This document shows, one piece after another, positions 13,101 to 24,100 of a stretch of DNA of 64,000 nucleotides. The notes below the pieces were generated by a model that saw only the letters and a program-made list of their open reading frames with translations, was not told the origin of the DNA and searched no databases. The position numbers and the translations under genes are program-made. The stretch is taken from the NCBI GenBank assembly GCA_026168455.1, contig CM047426.1, positions 33,849,058 to 33,913,057 of the forward strand. Reading direction: 5' to 3'. Source of the stretch: Theocolax elegans. Lineage: Eukaryota > Arthropoda > Insecta > Hymenoptera > Cerocephalidae. The first letter of the stretch is position 1. Every line of letters starts with the position of its first letter.

Positions 13101-13192
13101 TTGTTAAAGAGAAGTTAAACATTGTAGATTGGTAAACGAACATTGGTGAGCGTAGAAATTGATTAATGATGGAATAAACGTTACCTCGGCAT
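7169..13192 (-). CDS. eys: Eyes shut (spacemaker): secreted EGF/LamG matrix protein with mucin region
   Basis: Extracellular matrix protein that forms the inter-rhabdomeral space in open insect eyes and protects mechanosensory organs. Thirteen coding exons: 13185-13192, 12257-12388, 12017-12165, 11832-11942, 11532-11753, 9989-11424, 8975-9282, 8674-8884, 8455-8606, 8239-8375, 7662-8084, 7352-7580, 7169-7262. All phases agree; 1203 residues. The first exon gives only 8 coding bases; with exon 2 it makes a signal peptide ([20 protein letters not shown] onward). Then: seven EGF modules (about 30-295), a Thr/Ser/Pro/Val mucin stretch (about 295-665), EGF 8, LamG 1 (about 695-860), EGF 9-10, LamG 2 (about 960-1140) and EGF 11, ending without a membrane segment. 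Crumbs was excluded: no TM helix and no ERLI tail. The protein is shorter than the fly protein, with fewer LamG domains. Confidence 0.88.
9283..9988 (-). other. eys intron 6 with a GC-richer block
   Basis: A 706-base intron between the mucin exon and LamG 1. Most is AT-rich, but about 9,720-9,830 is distinctly less so and looks like a separate piece of sequence. On the minus strand it can be read as a short open stretch (for example [19 protein letters not shown] then stop). It cannot be an eys exon, because exons 6 and 7 already join in phase and complete an EGF module. Its origin is unknown. Confidence 0.4.
12421..12446. repeat. (TA)n microsatellite in eys intron 1
   Basis: Alternating TA/TATG dinucleotides in the 796-base intron between the 8-base first coding exon and exon 2. 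The rest of that intron (12389-13184) is AT-rich with nothing recognised. Confidence 0.8.
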
Positions 13193-13332
13193 GTCTTGGG
13201 CACTCTATCAAACACTGAAGCTTGAATAAGGGTTGGTGTGTGGTACATTGAACAAGCTGGTTTTCCTTGCGGTCAGTTGTCATGACGACGTATAAACAAC
13301 ACAAACTGGAATGATAGGCGCACGTTTTAAAG

Positions 13333-13372
<40 letters not shown>

Positions 13373-14181
13373 GGTCACGGCAGCTCGATACTTATCTAAT
13401 GATTCAACCCAAAGGAATAAATTAGAGGAAACCGCGATTCCGTAATCGTTTGGTCTCTCCCTTACCGCGTCTATACGCGCCCTTTACATCTTTCGAGTAA
13501 ATCGATTATTCTCGACTGAGCTTTCGAATATTTAAATCCAAGCTTATTTTTAAATCTTTTCCTATCTTGCGCATGCCTATTTTTGATTAATCAGGTTCAT
13601 ATTGAAAAAAATTTATAATGACATAGCGTAATTTCCAACAGCTACTTTATCATTGATAGACACATGAATTAATCGGGGAACGAAATAACATTATGACTTC
13701 GTGAATTACTAGAATATAGTTCTCTTGGAACTTGGAAACAGAATCTCGGAATATTGGCATTGATTTTCCCACATAGAATTTTAAAAATAGAAAGGTATAA
13801 TATATTAAAACAAAAAATTAGCTTAAAAAAATATTCGAAGAAACTTTCTCGGTGTAGTTGTGCTTGAAATCTTAGAGCAAGGTAATGCTTAATTTGGTAT
13901 ATAAAAAAATCAAATTTGACCTGCCCGGACCTATTCGTAGGCATATAGTTATAAAATAGATATGTACATACATATATACTGGTATCCGGAATCTATTTTA
14001 AACTAAGAGACTACGGTTCATCATGATCGTATACACTTACCGAGGCTTTGCCTAGTTCGAATAGTGCCGAAAAGTGCTCGCGCGTTACGAGTTCGGTAGC
14101 CAAGTACAAAGGAATCGCCTCCCGAGCTTTAATTAATTAAAGGAAAAGAAATTGTAAAACGAACTTGTTCAGATTGCACTT
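13193..14181. promoter_or_regulatory. Divergent promoter region, eys / Smyd
   Basis: About 990 bases between the eys start (leftward) and the Smyd start (rightward). It holds the eys 5' leader directly upstream of 13192, a long GA microsatellite at 13331-13370, and a CG-containing segment at 13,370-13,500 and again at about 14,040-14,120. No coding exon was recognised; the open frames at 13104-13304 and 13669-13944 resemble nothing known. Confidence 0.45.
13331..13370. repeat. (GA)n microsatellite
   Basis: About twenty consecutive AG units about 140 bases upstream of the eys start codon. GA tracts near insect promoters can bind GAGA-type factors, but I have no direct evidence of that here. 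Confidence 0.95.
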
Positions 14182-17100
14182 ATGGATCCGGAAACTACAG
14201 ATTTTTACTTACGTCGACATCTGGTTCGCAATCAGCTACTGCAACCTGAAAATCCTACTTGTTGGAAAATTGAAAATTTTGGAATCAGTTAGTATTTAAA
14301 AAAAATTTTTTTTTTCAATTTTAAATATGTTTCTTCTTTTTCTTATTCATTTTCTTTATTATTTTTATTGCTACATTGTTATTTTGAAAAATTTTTAAGT
14401 TTTATAATCTATGATTTCCTTCTTTTAGTAGTGTATGCCTTTAATATTACAACTTCTTATATTACTTTTTATTTATTTTACGGAGAAAAATAAGTAATTC
14501 GAAATATTAGTTATAAGATTATTAAATACTGTAGATTTACGTGTTATATTATATACGCATATAATGCCATACACATGCCTAGTTTTTATCATCAATACGT
14601 CTGTATAATAATCAATACGTCGATTTTAATATATTTCAATTTATAATAAAGTGTAACATATTATAATTCTAATGATAAATAATTTATATTAAATATTTCA
14701 AAATTAAACTCACATTCTTGAAAGTTAATATACATTCATATATACTTTTTCAACGACATAATTTTATAATATTAAGCTTATATCCATATATATTTATCTT
14801 TAAATTAGCATACGCGCTTCATATGCATTTTCTTATCTATATAGCTGGAGAGTTATAAAAGTGATTAAAAGTAGTTGGAGAAAAAATTGCGTAATAGATA
14901 GCAAATTTACACGAAGTTGATTATCTTATTTCGTACATCAAACAGCAGTAATAGCACCAAGCATACACGAATACATAATTATTAGCATTTTTTTTGAGTC
15001 ATGCGTTTTACTGTATCGGATCAGAAATCGGATCGTAGCTGTTTTTCACTGTATAATATTCAAAGAAAAAAACCAATAAGAAACAAATCAAACTTTACAC
15101 AATATTCTAAATTTTTTGAAAATTTTAAATTCAATTGAACTTCAAAATTCGGGTTTAATTTGTAAAAAATAGAATCGAGTCAGAAATTAAATATTGCGCA
15201 AAAACTTTGCGTACAGTATATTTGTATCTTTGTTAAATTATTATAATTAACGTTAAATTTGTATAGAATAATAATTTGTTAAATTTGTCAGGAGGTCGTG
15301 GATTAATCGCTACTAGAGACATTCAAGCGGATGAGCTTGTCTACAAGGATGCATCAGTGGTTGAAGGTCCCCGCAGTTATGCCAAATATCTTTCCTTTTG
15401 TGTAACCTGTTACAAAAGTAATTGTGCACTTTTTCCTTGCGATGGAGGTTGTGGTTTACCGGTTTGTTCGGATGTCTGTCAAAATGATACGAATCACGTT
15501 AAATCGGAGTGCGCGTATCTCAGTTCGTTAGAACCCAATTGCGGTACCGATTGGTCTATCGAGCTACTTCAGGCTGTAGTACCGATTAGAGCACTACATC
15601 TACCTCTTGAGCAAAGAGAGATATTTTATATAGTTACTACTCATGAAGCTGCCCAACACGGACGGGAGGTCCGTTCGTTTTTGTCTTATCAGATCGAAAA
15701 ATTTAATAGAATACTGATATCTGATATCTGATATCTGATAATATAATATTTTTCATATTGTTTTTCGTGTGTCAAAATAAAGCTAATAAAATAAATAATA
15801 TCTGTATAATATACTATATTTTCAAGGCTTATGTATTCGTGTAAATATTTACATACACTTTTTATAGGTAGACATGCTAAAGAAAAACGTTAAAAATCCA
15901 TTAAAACCAGAAGATGAAGAATTGATGCGTCGAGTTTGCAGAGCTATGGATACAAACTCATTCGAAATGTTAGTCGTACAAGGAGAGTCATCAACAAGCT
16001 TACGTGCTTTATTTCCCATAGGTGCACTTACTAATCATCAATGTGTACCTAATACACATCATTTAATCAATGATAAGAGGGAACTTCTCGTTTATTCCAC
16101 AATGCCTATTGCTAAAGGTGACGAGATTACGATGACTTATGTTGATATCTTTTGGGATACGATGATGAGACGACAATTACTTCTGTCAACTAAACATTTT
16201 TCTTGTTTATGCACGAGATGCGCCGATGCTACGGTAATTAAAAAAATCACAAGAAATATTGATATTTTCTCGATATTTTCTTCTGAGAATTTTTAGCCGT
16301 ATTTTTTACTCGCATCATGTATGCTAATAAGTATATTGCAATGTTCCCAGGAATGTGGATCATTCTTAGGAGCATTAAAGTGTGCAAGTGACACTTGTAC
16401 AGGAAACTTGCTGCCCGATGATCCGCTCAATTGTAACAGTGCGTGGACTTGCAATACGTGTAATTTAATTATTAAAAGTAAACAGGTAAAAATGTTTTCT
16501 TTGAGTTTAAATCTATAATTATGTACAGATTGTTGAATTTGTACTTTTGTAACGAATTTACAGATTAAATGTATTAGAGCTGGAATTTCAGCTGCTGTTG
16601 AAGAAGTTTTGTCAAAAAATCCAAGGCAAATGTTAAGATTTATAAAGCGAGAATTGTGTATATTAGTACCTGAAACGAATTATATGATGATGGAAATGAT
16701 GTTTTGTATTGTGTCGTTGTTTGGACGAATCGACGGAATGACGTGGCAAGGTAGAAATATGTTAAACATACAAATTTCCTTTGTCAAACAGAACTGAAAA
16801 ATAACATTTTAGATCTATCGGAAGATGAGCTAAACGTGAAAATTGAGTTTTGCAATAAACTTATTCACAGCCTAGATCAATTAAATTCTGGCAATTGCAC
16901 CAAGAAAGGTATTCTTATTAACAATAAATATCGTACTTAAATGTTTACATTACACAGTTACCATTTACATTTTTCAGGGCTAATATTGTACGAGATGTAC
17001 TGTACAAATATTGAGATACTTAAACGTATTTCTTCGAAAAATGAAAATATGTATATTCTCTTGAAGCACGAGGTAGTAGTCACCTTGTAAAATTTATTTA

Positions 17101-17249
17101 ATTAGTAAAAATCTATTCATTGAAATAATTTCCAGGTAAACGAACGATTTTTATGCGATGCTATGAAAATTTTGAAGTGTAATGTTGCTACACCCAACGA
17201 CTATCGTGACATTTATATCGCCAGATCAAAAATAGTTTGTGAAGTATAA
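14182..17249 (+). CDS. SET and MYND domain protein, SmydA-8-like
   Basis: Predicted lysine methyltransferase of the arthropod SmydA group. Eight exons: 14182-14287, 15292-15668, 15868-16233, 16351-16485, 16564-16750, 16813-16908, 16978-17072, 17136-17249. All phases agree; 491 residues. Start at 14182 (MDPETTDFYLRRHLVRNQ). The SET N-part (GRGLIATRDIQADELVY) begins near residue 36. A MYND-type zinc finger follows (FCVTCY, PCDGGCGLPVCSDVC, NHVKSEC). The SET core has NHQCVPNTHH and GDEITMTYVDIFW, with a post-SET CLCTRC. The C-terminal part is helical and TPR-like. The exon 2 donor (GTCCGT) is weak but the only in-phase choice. Intron 1 is 1,004 bases long and holds nothing recognised. The gene converges with HMGCL. 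Confidence 0.88.
15714..15740 (+). repeat. Short 7-bp tandem repeat in Smyd intron 2
   Basis: The unit CTGATAT occurs three times, plus a partial fourth copy, about 45 bases downstream of the exon 2 donor. Each unit contains the palindrome GATATC at the junction. Confidence 0.85.
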
Positions 17250-18093
17250 AATACTGAACTATGACATACATAGAACTTATATAGTTTATTAAACAAGTAT
17301 TTAGATGATTTTACTTTCTCGATATGATAAAGTAGTTTTTATAAGTAGTTACAACTCGCACAATGAATCAACGTTGATTCGTTTATAAGTTGCATTTATT
17401 AATTTTGTTACCGAGTTAAGCCCTGTACATACAGATAAGACATCTTGTTATTAGTAATTTATTAAATATTTAAAATAAAAATAATATACTATTAAATTGT
17501 AATTAACGTTAAAAATATATACTAAGTACTATCTGCATTTTTATTAGTAAGTTCATTGACTGATCTATTGAGCTATTCCCAGAATACATTCACTCATAGC
17601 AATCGTGAGATTGGATCAATATTTGGGTTCAACAGACAATGCAGAGACAGTACAGTAGTGTTAGTATAGTGTTGTACGTCATAAATGATGGACCTGAAGA
17701 GATGTATTGTCAACTTTAAATTTATTAAACATTTTAATAGTGTAAAATTATTTAACAATATGATTATTTGTATAATAAAAATCTATACTTGTAAATTCGT
17801 ATAAAAATAATGTATTTTACATTTAACGTCTTACACAATATAAATGCAGTTACGTGATTGAACATTGATTGCGCAACAAAATAAAATTTTCTTGTCTTGT
17901 AAAATTTGCTTCATTATGAAAAACCATAAAAAATTTGTTTTTAACAAGTGGAGTGTACAAAACTCGTTGTTAAATAGTAAAATGCGATATTTTGACTATC
18001 GAACTGACCAAACGATCGTTCACGTCGTGCATTCAAAGAAATATGTCGCCGCACGTAGCAACACTGTTTCAACAACTCAGTAAAGTCGAAAAA
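17250..18093. other. Intergenic between convergent Smyd and HMGCL
   Basis: AT-rich sequence with no recognised gene or repeat. It presumably holds both 3' UTRs. Confidence 0.5.
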
Positions 18094-19068
18094 TCAACAT
18101 TTAGTCAGCATTCTTTTTTTAGCAAGCATTGCAGTTCCAGCTCTCGAATTATTTGGCACAGGTATCGCCTGAGAAATGTAATCTCCGACTTGAACGAGTT
18201 TCTCCAAATCAATTCCAGTTTGCATTCCTTCGCCATGCATCAGGTAGACTAGATCCTCGGTTGAAACGTTTCCCGATGCTCCTGGAGCAAAGGGACAACC
18301 ACCTAATCCTGCGACCGATCCGTCGAAAACTCGAATACCTTGATTCAGACACTCGTAAATATTTGCCATTGACTGACCATAAGTGTCGTGGCAATGCATT
18401 GCAAACCTCCAGATATCACCACCAGTAACTGCTCGTAATGCATCCATTACGTTAGCTATTCGTTTAGGCGTAGCTATACCAATGGTATCACCTAAACTGA
18501 TTTCGTAAAATCCCATTTTAAGGAGAGTTTCGCAAACTTGAGCAACTTTAGCAGGTGGAACTTCACCTTCGTAAGGGCAACCAGCGATGCAGGAGACTGC
18601 TACTCTCGCTTTTATCTTTTTCTCCTTACAGATTTTACTGAGCTCTTGTAATTTTTTTAGGCTTTCTTCAATCGAACAGTTTACATTTTTACGGTTAAAT
18701 GTTTCGGAGGCTGCGGTAAAAAAATATACCTCTTTCACATTCAATTCTATTGCTTTTTCCAAACCTTTCATATTAGGTACTAGAACAGAGTAATCAACGT
18801 TCGGATTTTTATTTATGCATTCGTAAACTTGCACACCATCGGCCATTTGAGGTACCCATTCTGGAGACACAAAGCTGGTTGCCTCGATTGATCGTAGTCC
18901 TGTTTCGGAAAGCCGGTTGATCAGCTCAATTTTTATTTCGGCTGGCACATAATTCCGAAGATTTTGCAAACCATCTCGAGCTCCTGCTTCGACGATCCTT
19001 ACCATGTCCGAAAAACTCCGAGCATTATTACGCAATGCTTTTACGTTACGCGCGCAGCTGGCAAACAT
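18094..19068 (-). CDS. HMGCL: Hydroxymethylglutaryl-CoA lyase, mitochondrial, coding region in one exon
   Basis: Cleaves HMG-CoA to acetoacetate and acetyl-CoA, the last step of leucine degradation and of ketogenesis. A single open frame of 324 residues starts at 19068. Residues 1-20 (MFASCARNVKALRNNARSFS) are basic with no acidic residue and fit a mitochondrial presequence. The HMGL-like TIM barrel follows: EAGARDGLQN (substrate and catalytic Arg/Asp), SFVSPEWVPQMAD, the metal and substrate motif HCHDTYGQ, and the active-site Cys loop GLGGCPFAPGASGN. It ends KKRMLTKC; the peroxisomal-type CKL end of the human enzyme is absent. The coding region has no introns, unlike nearly every other gene in the window, and has more CpG than most of them. 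All catalytic motifs are intact, so it should be functional. Confidence 0.97.
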   Translation of the reverse strand: MFASCARNVKALRNNARSFSDMVRIVEAGARDGLQNLRNYVPAEIKIELINRLSETGLRSIEATSFVSPEWVPQMADGVQVYECINKNPNVDYSVLVPNMKGLEKAIELNVKEVYFFTAASETFNRKNVNCSIEESLKKLQELSKICKEKKIKARVAVSCIAGCPYEGEVPPAKVAQVCETLLKMGFYEISLGDTIGIATPKRIANVMDALRAVTGGDIWRFAMHCHDTYGQSMANIYECLNQGIRVFDGSVAGLGGCPFAPGASGNVSTEDLVYLMHGEGMQTGIDLEKLVQVGDYISQAIPVPNNSRAGTAMLAKKRMLTKC

Positions 19069-21140
19069 TTCTGATATTGATCTGAAAATTTATTAATATT
19101 CTTTATACGTATTTCTTTAGTACTGTGTAATTCCTTATACATGTTATAATTTAAATCTTATAATTTTTAAATAGAACCTACTTGGTTTATCAATTGAATT
19201 ATTTAACCTCGAAATTTACATTTAAATGTTGTTCTTACGTTTCTTAATTACTTAATCAACAATATGAAAATGAATAATTCTTATAATATAAATATACATA
19301 TTTTTAAATTTTGAAATCCTCTTCATTTAAGGACTATATCCATGAATGTTATGCTCAGTAGTACACGGTATAATTTGAAATTTATTTTCGATGATATTTG
19401 AAGTGACACACGCGTATAGACCTCGATAGCGCGGGGGTCATTCAATTAAAACATTGACGGCACGTGTGACGGTGAACTAAGTGAAGACGATGTGATGAAT
19501 ACAGTTATCCGTGGGCTAACAATTACTTTTTACGAAATCAAGTCTCGTTATATGCTTAAATAAATAGACAAACATTTTGAAACGTGAGATACAAGAATTT
19601 ACGTTAAGCATAAAAAAGTTAAGAGATGAAAATTTAACTCAAACTACGATGTTCTAATCATTTGAAAAATATGTTTGAATGAAATTCGTAATAATTTATG
19701 CGTGTTTCCGTATTAATTCGATTGAATTAAGATAAATAATTACATTTTTTATGAATCAATTTTTAATATGTTTATTAAATTTATGTATTTTTTACGCTTA
19801 AATTAAAACCCAATAATTTATATGGAGCAACTAAATATTAAATAGAATTTTCTGAATTCGTAAGTTGAACTATTTTAACCTCAAATTTAACATCTTTATG
19901 CATTATTGTTCACACGATCGTTAATCGATAAATGGTTCGAAATTATTTCTGTTTTTTTAATGTATACAAAAATATTATATTTTAATTTTTAAAATACTCC
20001 AGATTTAGATTAATTTATTGTCGATAATCAGAAAATATAATGTTAAATGTTTTCTATGATTTAACTATCTCCAATGACACAGAAGTAGATTTCAATGGTG
20101 TAACTCGTTAAATATTTGACGACACATGTGATAATATAATGTGTAACGCATTATTATTGAATGATAAGATGGACGTTTGTGTATTCGATAACGTTTGAAC
20201 CTAACGTTTACATTAATACTTAGGAATTAAAAAAATATATGTTGATATTAAACAAACGGATTAAAAATATATATTAATAATTACCCTGTGACTTATACTC
20301 TGTTGTAGCAGCTTTCAATAACATATTACGTCTGAATATGATAACCAAATGATTAAAACAATCGGGTAAACTGGTGTGCGTATGGCTTTTTCGTTTATAC
20401 GTTGGGAACAGTAGAAGCGGTAAATTTGAAATTAATCGAAACTGACACAATAGACTTAATGTTTATCATTTTCAATTTTCTTCCTATATCATAATTTAGA
20501 AACAGATTTAGAAACAGAAATTATTTAAGAAATATTCAATAGTGTTGCATTATGCAAATATCTTTTATACATACTTTAATTTAAATGATATTTAGGAAAA
20601 TCTGAATACAAGCTAGGTTTAAGAATTATGGTGTTTTAAAAAAACTAAGTATAACATTTTTTATTCCCAAAATAAATTTGATGTAAAAATTATCCACAAA
20701 AATGGTAATAACTAACTATATGTTTTTCCAGGATTGATAGTATACGATGTATACTTCTCAATTATCGATATATTTTATATATTTTTTTCGTAAATATTAT
20801 TTAGTTATATATAAATCGTAAATATTATTTAGTTAATGGAAATTATTGAATTAAATAAATCTTGATAAGAGAATAAATTTTGCTCCAAGCTAAAATAATT
20901 CTAAAATGATTTATTGCTACATACAGCGATTATAGCAAAATTTAATAATGTCAGATCAGAAGCTATTTATAAAATATAAAATACTGATCAGTTGAAATTG
21001 CTGTTCATTAAAAAATCTCTTATTTCATTGTTGGTCTTTATATAATACAATTCGTCATAGTGTTTATTCACTCTATCATGTACAACTGTTCAAAATTACC
21101 AATTTTACACGCGCGTATTCACAAGCACTATCAATACACT
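19069..21140. other. Intergenic, HMGCL upstream / flacc downstream
   Basis: About 2 kb of AT-rich sequence. No open frame with family resemblance, no tRNA and no transposon was recognised. The direct repeat of TCGTAAATATTATTTAGTTA at about 20,790-20,835 is a small local duplication. A slightly GC-richer patch at about 19,400-19,500 could be the HMGCL promoter or 5' UTR. Confidence 0.5.
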
Positions 21141-24100
21141 TTACGCTGTTTGTTGAAGAAGCGTCATGGCTTCTTCGTATAAGCTTACGCAAGGCTTTAG
21201 GTTCTCGATGTCGTCATCGTCATCTTCATTTTTCCTTCTGAAATATTATAATGGAATTTATTATAACACTACCAATAATAATGAAATAATTTTAATGACA
21301 AAATTGTTTACCTGTACAATAAATCATCATTATTGATAAGTTTATACATTGAATTTTGTAAAAGTTGCTTTCGAGCTAGCGCTGTATGTACAAATGCCAC
21401 ATTGTTAAGAAGTAATTTATTGGATTCTGAAAATTACCAAATTTTTTTTATAAAATGTTATAAAGTTAAATAAGAATCAAGTTACATTATGCTTACCATT
21501 ATCTGTATATTTATTCAGAAGTTTTTCAACTAATTCGTGACCAGCAGCTTTAACAGATATTCCAATTCTTTGGAAAACCGCTTTACATTGCCAGCGATCT
21601 TGTGCATCATGACTAGTGGTAGTAGACCGTCTTGGTTGTGAATCTTTAACAAGACTTTCCCAGTCAACCCCCAAAGCATCTCCTAATCCTTTACAGCTAG
21701 TTTTTACATCTTCTTCTAGTTCACCATCCGAAATTTCTTCAAAGTCCATAGTTTCCATACTTTCCTCTTCAATATTGTTCTTATTGCTTTAAAAACAACA
21801 GTAGTTGAACATTATTTTTGAAAATTATAATATTATTAATGGACACTGAAAATTATAATAATTAAATACCTATAAGGTTCTGTCGTATCTTTCTCTTTAG
21901 TGAATACAGCATCCTCAGAAAGCGGTTTTGGCGAAGGATGCGATGTTTCCTGACTCTTTACAGAAGCAGAATCACGATCAGTTTCAATCGGTTTTTTAGG
22001 CTGCGCTTTATTTTCTGTCACGTCTTCTTCCATATTGAGAATATCATCAGGATCATCGCTGATATCGCTTAGATCACTTTCTGTATGAAGAGACGGTAAA
22101 GGTTCCTCTATGCATGTGCGTTTTGGTTCAGAAATTAGAGGTTCCTTTACTTCTGGTTTCTCCTTCGGCAATAATTTTTTTTGGAAGCTATCAGCCGATT
22201 TTTCTCTACTTCTACGAGGTCTACCTTCAGCTAGTTCCATCAATTTTTTATTAATAGGTTCATCTTTCATGCTGTTGTGGAGTGCTTGTTTAGCAGCATG
22301 ACTCGGGAGATCTTCTCTTCTTTCTGGGGTATTAAAAGGTCTACGTTTGCTACTAAAATGGTAAAAATTATTTTTTTTATAGCACTAGATTAGTTTACAT
22401 TAAAAAAACATATATTTAAAATTTACCAATGCGCAGGATCCGTTATTTCAAGTTCTTTTATTCGATCATTTCTATACGAAGAACGTAAGTGAAGGGATTG
22501 ACTGTCCCATTTTCTTGGTTCTCCAACTTTCCATTCAGGAATAGTACTATCGTACCTTCCAGACCATTCCTCGTCATGTGCTTCGGATCTTGGTAAACTT
22601 TCTCTATCCCACATAGCACGTCCACGCCATTCCCTATCTTCCCATTCACTACCAGAATAAGGACGTTCTCGTACAGGATGTTCCAAGTCATGATGGACTT
22701 CCCAATTATCATTAGCTCCCTCTTCCCTTTTGTTTAGATAAAAATGGTAATCAATTTATAGTGGTTCAATGTTTAAAAATATTAAAAGTACTAACAATAG
22801 ATTAAAAAAATTAATAATTTAATTTATAACATGTAAATGAATGCAATTATTTTTAATATCAAGCTATGTATTTATTATTAAATATGTATACTGTTTTTAA
22901 ATTAAAATATAAAATTTGTGTTAATATTACCTGATAGCAGGAGGCCTCAATTTATCTCCAGCATACAAAGGATGGTGAAGATCCTCGAACGGTCGATCGG
23001 CTTGCAGCGGGTACCTAGCTTGATTCCTATCATCAGGCCTGGCTCGCCTCTCGTTAAAAGGACTTCCGTAACGTCTAGGTTCTTCCTGCTCGTCCCAGTG
23101 CTCGGGTGGTGGAGGTGGTGGCGGATGAGGCGGCGGTGGAGGAGGTCGAGCATATCCTCTATCAAAGGTCCTTTCTAAATCTAGACTGCGACGCGGACTG
23201 TCCCTTCGCTCCTGAAGTCGATCGAGTTTAAGTCCGCCAGATATTTCATGCTCTTGAGGTCGACCTTCAAATCGGCCACCATAGCGACGATGCCTCTCGC
23301 GCTCGCGCTCTCGTTCTCGCTCTCGTTCCCTTTCTCTATCGCGCTCTCGGTCTCGATCCCTGTCTCGATCCCGATCAAGCGTGGATTTTTCAAGACCCGA
23401 GTCACGTGGGAACCGATCTCGATCACGTTCACGATCTCTGTCTCGGTCTCTATCGCGATCACGATCAAACCTTTGAGAGTTCCGATCACGATTATCTGAC
23501 GACTTGACATCAGGGCGATCTTTTTCTCGATCAGATCGTCGATCTCGATCTCGATCCCGAGTTCCTTTATCTAATCCTAAATCCTTAGGTCGATCCTTGT
23601 AACTTCTAGAACTCTTATCTAGTGAATTTGGACGTTCACGATTCTTGTTCGCATCGCGATCTCGGTCGCTTCGCCGATCGTCTCTTTCTTTATGGTGGGA
23701 TGGTCCAAGTCGAGAGTGGCTTCGATCGCTGTGCTCTTTGTCACGTCGTTCTTTACTACGTTGACGAGCTCGATCGTTAGAGTAGCTCTTGTCATCCAAG
23801 TCACGGTTTGAGTTTTTGCGGTGATCGTCTTGTCCGAGAGATGACTTGAGTTTACCCTGGTCGATTCCTTTGCGAGACTCATCTCGATCCTTACTGCGTT
23901 CACGCTTTTCTCGATCGCGTTTCTCTGCTTCCCGAGATCGATTTGAGGGTTTATCCCGATGGGTCGTGTTTGAACGTGACTTATCCGGAGTACGACTCCG
24001 TTTCGACTTGGACGAACTGTCCTTGTTATACGTATGCTTAGATCGATCAGATGGTGTCCGAGAACGTCTTTCTCGATCTTTAGATCGAGGTTTTGATCGA

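Noticed and set aside
7169..13192. Crumbs or Notch-like identity for the EGF/LamG gene
   Set aside because: No transmembrane segment or cytoplasmic tail follows the last EGF module, and the long mucin block after seven EGF modules fits eyes shut.
13331..13370. CRISPR-like or satellite array
   Set aside because: It is a simple dinucleotide repeat with no spacers; no CRISPR array is expected or seen in this eukaryotic window.
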